From Pseudomonas asiatica (GTDB taxonomy: Bacteria; Pseudomonadota; Gammaproteobacteria; Pseudomonadales; Pseudomonadaceae): a DNA stretch of 64,000 nt. Both the position numbers and the translations under genes were made by a program. The stretch covers positions 5,296,501-5,360,500 of the forward strand of contig NZ_CP157874.1 of assembly GCF_040214835.1 (NCBI RefSeq), read 5' to 3'. The notes under the pieces are model-generated. The model searched no databases, was not told the DNA's origin, and saw only the letters and a list, made by a program, of their open reading frames with translations. Positions 37,007-45,269 of this stretch are shown piece after piece; position 1 is the first letter of the stretch; each line of letters begins with the position of its first letter.

Positions 37007-38410
37007 CTACAGCTCACGCCGCCAGAACAGTTCATGTCGGCGCACGGCCTTGCGGAAGAATTCGTTCTCGCCGTAAGGCGACGGCCGCCGCCCGGCCAGC
37101 CAGCGCTGCAACAAGCGGCGCAGGCGGCGCTTGAACGGCGCCGGCGGCTGCAGGTCGTGCATCATGCCCAGGGCCATGGCCTTGTCGCGCTGGGTTGCCA
37201 GGTCCAGTACCAGGCTGCAAGGTGCCCACGCCTGGGCAGCGCTCAGCTGCGGCGGCAAGGCCACGCCGTCACCACTGTCGCCCATCGGCCAGCGGTCGTT
37301 GTCATGCAGGTGGTTGGCGTAGCACAGCAGGGTTTGCGGCTGCCAGGCCAAGCCTTGCAAGGCTTCCAGCACCGCTGCCTGGGCACATATGTGGTCAGGG
37401 TGCGGGTCGAGCTGCGGGTGCGGCATCACCAGCACCTCTGGCTTGGCCATTTCCAGCAAGGCCCGCAGGTCGGCCAGCAGGTTGCGCCAGGTCGGCGCGC
37501 CATCGTCGTCGGCCGGCAGCGGGAACGGGTTGAACCGGCGGAATACGCGAATGTCGGCGAGGTCGGCCTCCCGGGAAGCGGCCGGCTGGTCTGGCGCAGC
37601 CTGCATGGCAGGTAGTTGCAGGCAGAAGTAGCCCAGCTGCACGCAACGCGATTCCGCCACACCGGCCCAGCGTGGCACGGCGATACTGTCCCAGGCCCGC
37701 AGGCGGCCCTTCAGGCGCGCGGCCTCGGCCTTTGCCAGGCCCATCTGCTGATAGTGTTCGGCCTCGATCTCACCGGCGGTCAGGGTCACTACCCAGGTTT
37801 CGTCGGCCTGGCTGTAGAGCCCGTAAGCGGCCAGTTCGGCATCATCGGCATGCGGCGCGATCACCATCACCCGGCGCCGTTGCAGCTCGACCGCCGGGGT
37901 TATCCACAAGCGCGGCTGGCCCGACAGCCGGCAATGCCGGCCACGCAGGCGCAACGCGCCAGCCTGCAGAGGTGCGGCGAGGCCGGTCAAGTTGAGGAAG
38001 CGCACGCCATCGACGCCGCGCTCGAAGGTTTGCCGATCGGCCTGCTCGCCAGCCATCAGCTCGACCTGCGGGTCGAGGAAGCGCCCCAGCCAGCTGCTTT
38101 TTACCCGCAGTTCGAGAATCAGGGTTTCGTTGCCCTGCAGCACGCAGTCAGCCTTGAGCAGGCCGCCGCTCAGGCTGGCAGGAGCCTCCCGGGTCTGCTC
38201 GCCGAAGTCGTAGGCGTAGTCCTCGCCAGGCGCATAGAACAGGTGGTCGGCAAACCAGGCTTCATGGGCCGCCCACAGCAGCGGCAACAGCAACAGTGGC
38301 AACCACCACCAGCTGAACACACCTACGGCCACCAGCGCTACCAGGCCCGCCAGCAGGCCCAGGCGCTTGTTGCGCCGGTGGCGCTTGAGCAGCTGCTGCT
38401 TGCGACTCAC
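37007..38410 (-). CDS. dnpA: PIG-L family de-N-acetylase (DnpA-like)
   Basis: 467 residues from GTG 38410, which overlaps the mig-14 stop as GTGA. Two TM segments near the N-terminus (LGLLAGLVALVAVGVFSWWWLPLLLLPLLWAAH) are followed by a beta-rich region and then the PIG-L LmbE-like domain. The Zn-binding signature is APHADDAELAAYGL (PHxDD), with a second site MPHPQLDPHPDH. It probably removes an N-acetyl group from an LPS core sugar. In P. aeruginosa the syntenic DnpA influences fluoroquinolone persistence. Coupled tightly with mig-14. Confidence 0.88.
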   Translation of the reverse strand: MSRKQQLLKRHRRNKRLGLLAGLVALVAVGVFSWWWLPLLLLPLLWAAHEAWFADHLFYAPGEDYAYDFGEQTREAPASLSGGLLKADCVLQGNETLILELRVKSSWLGRFLDPQVELMAGEQADRQTFERGVDGVRFLNLTGLAAPLQAGALRLRGRHCRLSGQPRLWITPAVELQRRRVMVIAPHADDAELAAYGLYSQADETWVVTLTAGEIEAEHYQQMGLAKAEAARLKGRLRAWDSIAVPRWAGVAESRCVQLGYFCLQLPAMQAAPDQPAASREADLADIRVFRRFNPFPLPADDDGAPTWRNLLADLRALLEMAKPEVLVMPHPQLDPHPDHICAQAAVLEALQGLAWQPQTLLCYANHLHDNDRWPMGDSGDGVALPPQLSAAQAWAPCSLVLDLATQRDKAMALGMMHDLQPPAPFKRRLRRLLQRWLAGRRPSPYGENEFFRKAVRRHELFWRREL

Positions 38411-39303
38411 GCCTGATACACCGGCACGGGGTTGCACCAGCGGTCCTTGTACTCGCGGTCGGCACGGCCGAACGAGAACCGCAGCGGCTTGTTGCGCGCA
38501 CGGGCGTCTTCCCAGGCGGCCTGGGTATTGAGGAAGCTCAGCACGCTGCCGGGGCTGAAGGCCTTGGTTTCAGGGTCGACACCGCCATTGATGTACTCGA
38601 CGCTGATCCATTCCGGCGCTTCGACACGGTAAACCAGCTGGATGGCAATCGGCTTGCCGTCCAACAGCAGCACCGAGCCGATCAGCAGCTCGCGCAGGCG
38701 CTCCAGCACCTCGGCCATGCGCTCGGCGCCGGTGGCAGGGAAGCCCCAGCGGCGCAGGAACAGGTCGCAGTACATGCTGGCGATTTCCTGCGCGCTGAAG
38801 TCGCTGATCGGGCGCACCACACCGCCCGCCTCTTCCAGCAGGCGCAGTTCGCGGCGCTGGTTGTAGCGGAACTTCTTCGACAGGTCTTCGTGGGCGCGGG
38901 CCATGGCCAACTGTTCCTTCTGCGCCTTGAGGCCGCTGAAGCGCCCCTGGTTCAGTTCGGACAGGTAGCGCGCGGCATGGCGCAACGGTGCAGCGGCATC
39001 GGCCGCCGCCGGCAGGATGATCTCGGCATTGCCCAGGTCGAACAGGGCCTTTTTGCCGGCACGCTTGAGCACATCCTTGGACAGCGCAAGGTGGCGCCCC
39101 CAGGTGGGGATGGCGGCCTTCAGCTCGCCGGCCTGGTGCCAGCCCAGGTAACGCACCGGGATCTGTGCCAGGTCCGCCAGCTGCTCGACCACCAAAGGAT
39201 GGGTGGCGACACTGCCACCAAAGTGGGCCCATGCCTCGGCGTAGGCCTTGGCGTCGATAACTTGCCAACCGCGTTCGCGGAAGGCCTGGATACGGTTGAG
39301 CAT
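38407..39303 (-). CDS. mig-14: Mig-14-like GNAT-fold protein
   Basis: 298 residues with no TM. The C-terminal half has a GNAT/FemX-like fold: KFRYNQRRELRLLEEAGG, FSAQEIASMYCDLFLRRWGF, GSVLLLDGKPIAIQLVY, AFSPGSVLSFLNTQAAWEDA and the end RFSFGRADREYKDRWCN. Mig-14 proteins protect against cationic antimicrobial peptides in Salmonella and P. aeruginosa; the biochemical reaction is unknown. It overlaps the glycosyltransferase upstream (TGATG) and the PIG-L gene downstream (GTGA), so all three are translated as a coupled block. Confidence 0.88.
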   Translation of the reverse strand: MLNRIQAFRERGWQVIDAKAYAEAWAHFGGSVATHPLVVEQLADLAQIPVRYLGWHQAGELKAAIPTWGRHLALSKDVLKRAGKKALFDLGNAEIILPAAADAAAPLRHAARYLSELNQGRFSGLKAQKEQLAMARAHEDLSKKFRYNQRRELRLLEEAGGVVRPISDFSAQEIASMYCDLFLRRWGFPATGAERMAEVLERLRELLIGSVLLLDGKPIAIQLVYRVEAPEWISVEYINGGVDPETKAFSPGSVLSFLNTQAAWEDARARNKPLRFSFGRADREYKDRWCNPVPVYQA

Positions 39304-40433
39304 CAGGCCTGCCCCACCAACGCACGGACTTGCGGCAGCTGCCAGAAGGCCTCGCGCACCGCCTGGTCGGAGAAGCGCTCACGCAGGCGCTGCAGCATGT
39401 GCTCGGCACAGGCCTGGCGCTGCTGCCCATCGAGCACGGCCATGTGCTTCAGGCCCTGGGCCAGTTGCCCGGCATCGCCCAGCGGGAACAGCACGCCAAC
39501 ACCCTCGACCACTTCGCGAGCACCACCACAGGCCGTGGCCAGTACCGGTACACCGGCGACCATGGCTTCGAGCAGGACCATGCCGAACGGCTCATGGTCG
39601 GAGCTCAGGGCGAATACATCGAACGCCTGGAAGTAACGGCGCGCATCCGGCACCTGGCCAAGGAAGTCCACTTGCCCGGCAATGCCCAGCTCGGCGGCCA
39701 GGGCCTTGAGCTTGGCTTCCAGGCGCCCCTTGCCAAGAATTGCCAGGCGGGCGCCCGCCGGCAGCCCCGGTAGCGCTTCGGCAAAGCCACGCAGCAGGGT
39801 GGCCTGGTCCTTGTCCGGGTGCAGGCGCCCGACGTTACCGACAATCCACGCCTGCGCATCCAGGCCCAAGGCCTGGCGGGCCTCGGCGCGTGGCACCAGA
39901 GCCGCTTGCAGGGCGTCGATGTCGATGCGGTTGTACAAGGTCTGGATACGCTCTGCCGGCCACTGCGGCAGACAGCGGCGCATGTCGTCACGCACTGCAT
40001 CCGACACGCCCAGCAAGCTCAGGCGTTTGCTGAACAGGTTGGCGAAGATGCGTCGCCCCTTGCGCTCGTAATCACCGAAAGCATGGTGCACGCCGATCAC
40101 CGGCAAGCTGGTGCCCAGCAACGCCACGTAGATCGGCTTGAAGCGATGGGCAATGCAGAAGGCGAAATTGCGCTCGGCCGCGATCCGCCGCAATGCACGG
40201 ATGGCGCCGAGTTTCAGGCCGCGCACGGCCTTGGAGCTGAACTCCAGGAACAGCACCTCGTCCGACGCGCAGCCAGCCGCTACCTGCGGGTCGGCGGCGC
40301 CGGTGAGGAACACCGTGGTGACCTGGTAGCCACGCCCCTGGAACAGGCTGGCGTACTGACGGGCGCAGTCCAGGAACGGCCCGTCATAGCCATGGCAGAA
40401 CTGCAGGATGCGCGGTTCAGAGCGGCTGGTCAT
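39303..40433 (-). CDS. Glycosyltransferase family 4 (WapH-like)
   Basis: 376 residues, GT-B fold. The donor-binding half shows IVGNVGRLHPDKDQATLLRGFAEA, LAILGKGRLEAKLKALAAELG, VDFLGQVPDARRYFQAFDVFALSS and the E-x7-E motif DHEPFGMVLLEAMVAGVPVLA (~285-305). By synteny (between mig-14 and a carbamoyltransferase gene) it corresponds to WapH of P. aeruginosa, a putative LPS outer-core hexosyltransferase. It starts within the last 17 nt of the carbamoyltransferase gene and ends overlapping mig-14. Confidence 0.9.
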   Translation of the reverse strand: MTSRSEPRILQFCHGYDGPFLDCARQYASLFQGRGYQVTTVFLTGAADPQVAAGCASDEVLFLEFSSKAVRGLKLGAIRALRRIAAERNFAFCIAHRFKPIYVALLGTSLPVIGVHHAFGDYERKGRRIFANLFSKRLSLLGVSDAVRDDMRRCLPQWPAERIQTLYNRIDIDALQAALVPRAEARQALGLDAQAWIVGNVGRLHPDKDQATLLRGFAEALPGLPAGARLAILGKGRLEAKLKALAAELGIAGQVDFLGQVPDARRYFQAFDVFALSSDHEPFGMVLLEAMVAGVPVLATACGGAREVVEGVGVLFPLGDAGQLAQGLKHMAVLDGQQRQACAEHMLQRLRERFSDQAVREAFWQLPQVRALVGQA

Positions 40434-42174
40434 ACGGGGCCGCGCCGTCCTTCACAACCAGGATGTCTTCCATGATCAGGTACTGCAGGTCCGAGCCGAA
40501 GAACATGTTCAGGGCGTCGGTCGGCGAGCAGATCATCGGTTCACCACGGCGGTTCAGCGAGGTGTTCAGCGACACGCCGTTGCCGGTCAGGTCTTCCAGT
40601 GCCTTCATCATGTCGTAGTAGCGCGGGTTGTACTCGCGCTTGAGCACCTGGGCACGCGAAGTGCCGTCCTCGTGAACCACTTCCGGCACGCGGGTCTTCC
40701 ACTCTTCAGCCACTTCGAAGGTGAAGGTCATGAACGGCGCCGGATGGTCGACCTTGATCATCTGCGGGGCGACGGTGTCGAGCATCGACGGGCAGAAAGG
40801 TCTCCAGCGTTCGCGGAACTTGATCTGCTCGTTGATGCGGTCGGCTACGCCAGGCACGCTCGGGCAACCAATGATCGAACGGCCGCCCAGGGCACGGGGG
40901 CCGAATTCCATGCGGCCCTGGAACCAGGCCACCGGGTTGCCATCGACCATGATCTTGGCGATGCGCTGCGGCATGTCGTCGAGCTTGCGCCACTTCGGCG
41001 CGTTCGGGTGACGGGCGCAGGCAGCGATCACGTCTTCGTTGGAGTACGAAGGGCCGAGGTAGACGTGTTCCATCTTCTCGACCGGCACGCCACGGGCGTG
41101 GGAAACGTAGGCGGCAGCACCCACCGCGGTACCGGCGTCACCGGAAGCAGGCTGGACGAACAGCTCTTTCAGGTCTGGGCGGGCGATGATCTTCTGGTTG
41201 AGCTTGACGTTCAGCGCGCAACCGCCAGCAAAGGCCAGCTTGCCGGTTTCACGCAGGACGTCGCCCAGGTAGTGATCGATCATCTGCAGGGCGATCTTCT
41301 CGAACAGCGCCTGCATGCTGGCCGCGTAATGGATGTACGGCTCGTCGGCGATGTCGCCTTCGCGCTTGGGGCCCAGCCATTCGATCAGCTTCGGCGAGAA
41401 GTAGAAGCCCTTGCCCTTCTCTTTATAGCGGCGCAGGCCAATGACGTTGGCGTATTCGGTGTTGATCACCAGTTCGCCGTTTTCGAAGCTGGCCAGGCGC
41501 GAGAAGTCGTACTTGCTGGCGTCGCCATACGGCGCCATGCCCATGACCTTGAACTCGCCATCGAGCATCTCGAAGCCGAGGAACTCGGTGATTGCGCCGT
41601 ACAGGCCGCCCAGCGAGTCCGGGTCGAAGAACTCCTTGATCTTGTGGATCTTGCCGTTTTCGCCGTAGCCAAAGAAGGTGGTGGCGTATTCGCCTTTACC
41701 GTCGATGCCGAGGATTGCGGTTTTTTCCTTGAAGCCCGAGCAGTGGTAGGCACTGGAGGCGTGGGCCAGGTGATGCTCGACCGGCTCGATCTTGACCTTT
41801 TTCGGGTCGAAGCCCAGTTGCTCCAGGCACCAGACAATCTTCTTGCGGTAGCGCTTGTAGCGACGGTTGCCCATCAGGATGGCGTCGAGGGCGCGGTCCG
41901 GGGCGTACCAGTAGCGCTTGGCATAGTGCCAGCGCGCTTTGCCGAACAGGCTGATCGGGGCGAACGGGATGGCTACCACGTCGACGTCGGATGGCTTGAT
42001 GCCTGCCTGTTCCAGGCAGAACTTCGCCGACTCGTAGGGCATGCGGTTCTTCGCATGCTTGTCACGCACGAAGCGCTCTTCTTCGGCGGCGGCAATCAGT
42101 TTGCCGTCAATGTACAAGGCCGCGGAAGGGTCATGGCTAAGGGCGCCGGACAGGCCAAGAATCGTCAATGCCAA
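40417..42174 (-). CDS. Carbamoyltransferase (NodU/CmcH family) of LPS core
   Basis: 585 residues. The N-terminal ASKHA-like domain has GLSGALSHDPSAALYIDGKLIAAAEEERF, with HHLAHASSAYHCSGF (~140-160) holding the conserved His residues, GIDGKGE, and LAFAGGCALNVKLNQKI. The C-terminal YrdC-like part has FQGRMEFGPRALGGRSI and GVSLNTSLNRRGEPMICSP. Enzymes of this type transfer carbamoyl from carbamoyl phosphate to sugars; in P. aeruginosa the syntenic protein carbamoylates heptose of the inner core. It heads the wapH-like/mig-14/PIG-L/glycosyltransferase run. Confidence 0.94.
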   Translation of the reverse strand: MALTILGLSGALSHDPSAALYIDGKLIAAAEEERFVRDKHAKNRMPYESAKFCLEQAGIKPSDVDVVAIPFAPISLFGKARWHYAKRYWYAPDRALDAILMGNRRYKRYRKKIVWCLEQLGFDPKKVKIEPVEHHLAHASSAYHCSGFKEKTAILGIDGKGEYATTFFGYGENGKIHKIKEFFDPDSLGGLYGAITEFLGFEMLDGEFKVMGMAPYGDASKYDFSRLASFENGELVINTEYANVIGLRRYKEKGKGFYFSPKLIEWLGPKREGDIADEPYIHYAASMQALFEKIALQMIDHYLGDVLRETGKLAFAGGCALNVKLNQKIIARPDLKELFVQPASGDAGTAVGAAAYVSHARGVPVEKMEHVYLGPSYSNEDVIAACARHPNAPKWRKLDDMPQRIAKIMVDGNPVAWFQGRMEFGPRALGGRSIIGCPSVPGVADRINEQIKFRERWRPFCPSMLDTVAPQMIKVDHPAPFMTFTFEVAEEWKTRVPEVVHEDGTSRAQVLKREYNPRYYDMMKALEDLTGNGVSLNTSLNRRGEPMICSPTDALNMFFGSDLQYLIMEDILVVKDGAAPYDQPL

Positions 42175-42277
42175 GGGATTAGCCTCTTCATTCGGTAGAA
42201 ATGCGCCAGCGGCCTCTTGGGCGGGTGGCGGCTAAAGGGCGGGATTATAACGCAAACATCAGGAACTGCGCGGTCGT

Positions 42278-42394
42278 TGTAGGAGCGGCCTTGTGTCGCG
42301 AAAGGGCCGTGTAGCGGCCCCAGGCTTTCAGCTTCGCAGCAGAAATTGCCGGGGCCGCTTAGCGGCCCTTTCGCGACACAAGGCCGCTCCTACA
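42278..42394. repeat. REP pair upstream of the LPS core run
   Basis: Inverted REP pair: TGTAGGAGCGGCC (42278) to GGCCCC, and GGGGCCGCTTAGCGGCCC to CCTACA/TACA at 42394. It lies between rlmJ and the carbamoyltransferase gene, both on the minus strand, right after the rlmJ stop. Confidence 0.93.
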
Positions 42395-42411
42395 AGGGAT
42401 CGCAGCGCAGC

Positions 42412-43248
42412 TTATTCAGCGATCAACCAGTCCATGCGGAAGCTGCCGGCGGTTTGCGCCAGCTCTTTGGCCAGCCATGGCAGCAGCTCCCTGAGCTCTT
42501 CTTCCAACCCCCACGGCGGGTTGGCGATGGCCAGACCTGAGCCATTGAGCCCCTGCGGGCTGTCCTGGTGGTGCACATACAACTCGACCCGCAGCAGTTT
42601 CGGTGCGCCGGTGCTGGTCAGGTCCTGGTAGAAGCGGGTCAGCGAACGCTGGTCCTTGATCGGGTACCAGATGGCCGCGACGGTCTGGCGCATGCGACTG
42701 ATCGCCTCTTTCATGGCGGTAGTGCAGCGCTTGAGCTCGTCAGCCTGCTCGAACGGCGGGTCGATCAGCATGATCGCGCGCTTTTCCTGCACGGGCAGCA
42801 AGGCCCGCGGCACATGCCAGCCTTCGCCCAGGTGCACGACCACGCGTGGGTCTTTCTTCATGTTCTCTTTGAGCAGCGGCCCGTCCTCGGGATGCTTCTC
42901 GTTGAGCAGGGCGCGGTCCTGCTGGCGCATCAGGCGGCGGGCCAGCTCGGGCGAACCGGGGTAGTAGCGCAGCTCGCCATCGGCATTCAGGCGCTTGATG
43001 ATACGCAGATAGTCGTCGGCCATGGCCGGCAGGTCATCGCGATTCCACAGGCGGGCGACACCTTCCAGGTACTCGCCGGTGCGGGTTGCCTGGTCGCCCT
43101 GCAGGTCGTAAAGGCCAAGCCCTGCATGGGTATCGATATAGGCGAACGGCTGCTCCTTGCGCGACATCAGGGCGATGAGGCGGGTCAGCACGATATGTTT
43201 GAGGACGTCGGCGTGGTTGCCGGCGTGGAAGGCGTGACGATAGTTCAT
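42412..43248 (-). CDS. rlmJ: 23S rRNA (adenine(2030)-N6)-methyltransferase
   Basis: 278 residues, matching RlmJ. The N-terminal signature MNYRHAFHAGNHADVLKHIVLTRLI is diagnostic. FAYIDTHAGLGLYDL is the SAM-binding motif I, and MLIDPPFE carries the DPPF catalytic motif typical of N6-adenine methyltransferases; IANPPW occurs later. It methylates A2030 of 23S rRNA in the cytosol. It stands alone between putP and the LPS cluster. Confidence 0.96.
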   Translation of the reverse strand: MNYRHAFHAGNHADVLKHIVLTRLIALMSRKEQPFAYIDTHAGLGLYDLQGDQATRTGEYLEGVARLWNRDDLPAMADDYLRIIKRLNADGELRYYPGSPELARRLMRQQDRALLNEKHPEDGPLLKENMKKDPRVVVHLGEGWHVPRALLPVQEKRAIMLIDPPFEQADELKRCTTAMKEAISRMRQTVAAIWYPIKDQRSLTRFYQDLTSTGAPKLLRVELYVHHQDSPQGLNGSGLAIANPPWGLEEELRELLPWLAKELAQTAGSFRMDWLIAE

Positions 43249-43325
43249 GGCAACTCCTGCGGGGGTGGCAAGTTTACCTTGCCTTGCAGGCGGAGTCAGG
43301 CCTGGCTGCTGATTGGCGACGGCAT

Positions 43326-43409
43326 CTTCGCGGGTAAACCCGCTCCCACAGGCACCTCACAGAATTTGAGTTCTGTGCAATCCCTGTGGGAGCGGGTTCA
43401 CCCGCGAAG
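43326..43409. repeat. Inverted GCGGGT..CCCGCTCCCACAG repeat pair
   Basis: CTTCGCGGGTAAACCCGCTC at the left and its near reverse complement GAGCGGGTTCACCCGCGAAG at the right flank a ~35-base centre. This is the second interspersed repeat class of the window. It occupies the putP-rlmJ gap. Confidence 0.85.
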
Positions 43410-43433
43410 CAGGCGCCGCCGACTCAACGGGTA

Positions 43434-44912
43434 TTACTTGTCAGCGTGATACGCCGCATCAGCAGTCTCGAAGCGCTTGACCATTGCCTGCGACGGGCTG
43501 CCCAGCTTGCTCACCACGAAGATGGCGATGCTGGCGAACAGGAAGCCCGGGATGATTTCGTACAGCCCGAGGGTGTCGAAGTTCTTCCACAGGATCACGG
43601 TCAGTGCGCCCACCACGATACCGGCCAGTGCGCCGTTACGGGTCATGCCTTTCCACAGTACCGAAATCAGCACCACCGGACCAAAGGCAGCACCGAAGCC
43701 GGCCCAGGCGTAAGCCACCAGGCCCAGCACGCGGTTTTCCGGGTTGGAGGCCATGGCGATGGCGATCAGGGCGACGGCCAGCACCATCAGGCGGCCGACC
43801 CACACCAGCTCGACCTGCGAAGCGTTCTTGCGCAGGAAGGACTTGTAGAAGTCTTCGGTCAGGGCGCTGGAGCACACCAACAGCTGGCAGCTCAGGGTAC
43901 TCATCACCGCCGCCAGGATGGCCGACAGCAGTACACCGGCGATCCATGGGTTGAACAGGATCTTGGCCAGCTCGATGAACACACGCTCGTGGTTCTCGGT
44001 GACCGGGCCCGCCAGATCAGGGTGCGCCGAGAAGTAGGCGATGCCGAAGAAGCCCACGGCGCAGGTACCGGCCAGGCACAGGATCATCCAGGTCATGGAG
44101 ATACGGCGAGCGTTGGCGATCGACTTCACCGAGTCGGCGGCCATGAAACGCGCCAGGATGTGCGGCTGACCGAAGTAGCCCAGACCCCAGCCCATCAGCG
44201 AGATGATGCCGATGAAGGTGGCGCCCTTGAGCATGTCGAAGTTGGCCGGGTTGACCGCATCGATGGCAGCGAAGGTGGTATCGAAGCCGCCGGTGGAGAT
44301 CAGCACGATCACCGGGGTGAGGATCAGCGCAAAGATCATCAGCGAAGCCTGCACGGTATCGGTCCAGCTCACCGCCAGGAAACCACCGACGAAGGTGTAG
44401 GCGATGGTCGCGGCGGCACCGGCCCACAGGGCGGTTTCGTACGGCATGCCGAAGGTGCTCTCGAACAGACGGGCACCGGCAACGATGCCGGAGGCGCAAT
44501 AGATGGTGAAGAACACCAGGATCACGATGGCCGAGATGATCCGCAGCACGCCGCTGTTGTCTTCGAAGCGGCTGGAGAAGTAGTCCGGCAGGGTCAGCGC
44601 ATCGCCGTTGTGCTCGGTCTGCACGCGCAGACGACCAGCGACGAACAGCCAGTTCAGGTAGGCGCCGACGGTCAGGCCGATGGCAATCCAGGCTTCGGAC
44701 AAGCCTGAGAAGTAGATGGCGCCCGGCAGGCCCATCAACAGCCAGCCGCTCATGTCGGAAGCGCCGGCGGAAAGCGCGGTGACCACGCTACCCAGGCTGC
44801 GACCGCCGAGGATGTAGTCGGAAAGGTTATTGGTGGAGCGATAGGCGGCGAAGCCGATCAGCACCATTGCCGCGATATAGACCACGAAAGTGATCGTTAG
44901 TGGATTGCCCAT
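43434..44912 (-). CDS. putP: Sodium/proline symporter
   Basis: 492 residues, the usual PutP length, with about 13 TM helices of the SSS family. Recognisable regions are NNLSDYILGGRSLGSVVTALSAGASDMSGWLLMGLPGAIY (residues ~28-68, including the Na+/proline-binding Asp55 and Gly-rich helix II), GYFGQPHILARFMA and TLSCQLLVCSSALTEDFYK. It imports L-proline with Na+ for use by PutA. It diverges from putA across a 357-bp spacer with GTTGCA sites, so both genes are likely repressed by PutA and relieved by proline. Confidence 0.97.
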   Translation of the reverse strand: MGNPLTITFVVYIAAMVLIGFAAYRSTNNLSDYILGGRSLGSVVTALSAGASDMSGWLLMGLPGAIYFSGLSEAWIAIGLTVGAYLNWLFVAGRLRVQTEHNGDALTLPDYFSSRFEDNSGVLRIISAIVILVFFTIYCASGIVAGARLFESTFGMPYETALWAGAAATIAYTFVGGFLAVSWTDTVQASLMIFALILTPVIVLISTGGFDTTFAAIDAVNPANFDMLKGATFIGIISLMGWGLGYFGQPHILARFMAADSVKSIANARRISMTWMILCLAGTCAVGFFGIAYFSAHPDLAGPVTENHERVFIELAKILFNPWIAGVLLSAILAAVMSTLSCQLLVCSSALTEDFYKSFLRKNASQVELVWVGRLMVLAVALIAIAMASNPENRVLGLVAYAWAGFGAAFGPVVLISVLWKGMTRNGALAGIVVGALTVILWKNFDTLGLYEIIPGFLFASIAIFVVSKLGSPSQAMVKRFETADAAYHADK

Positions 44913-45269
44913 GCGTGTGCCCTGGCGTTTGTTTTTATGTCATGCACAACCGCAGCCATGGCGGTTGCACCCAGGCGGCGAATCCTATGCAACAACGCAA
45001 AGCGGGTGCAACCATTTTTCATTTGCAAGTTGCACCTTCTCGTGCATTTTCAGACAAATCTGATTTTTTGCTCCTTTTGGGAACAACAACTCCGCTTTTC
45101 ATAATAAAACGCACCGAAAACGACCCTTTTCCGGGCATGGAAATGACGGTCGGACGAGTTGCACCTTTTCCATGAAAAATTCGGGTTGCACCTGGTTGCA
45201 CCCGAATTGTCCTACAGCTACTCTTGGCGCCAGCTTAGGCCACAACCGTGGCAATAACGAGGATAAGAA
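44913..45269. promoter_or_regulatory. putP-putA divergent control region with seven GTTGCA sites
   Basis: GTTGCA is the core known to be bound by the E. coli PutA ribbon-helix-helix domain. Copies here: 44964-44969 (+), 44988-44993 (-), 45007-45012 (-), 45029-45034 (+), 45158-45163 (+), 45185-45190 (+) and 45195-45200 (+). Most are followed by CC, giving GTTGCACC. Two lie exactly 10 bp apart next to putA, and four cluster near putP. The spacing and PutA's own RHH domain support autogenous repression of both genes. Confidence 0.85.
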
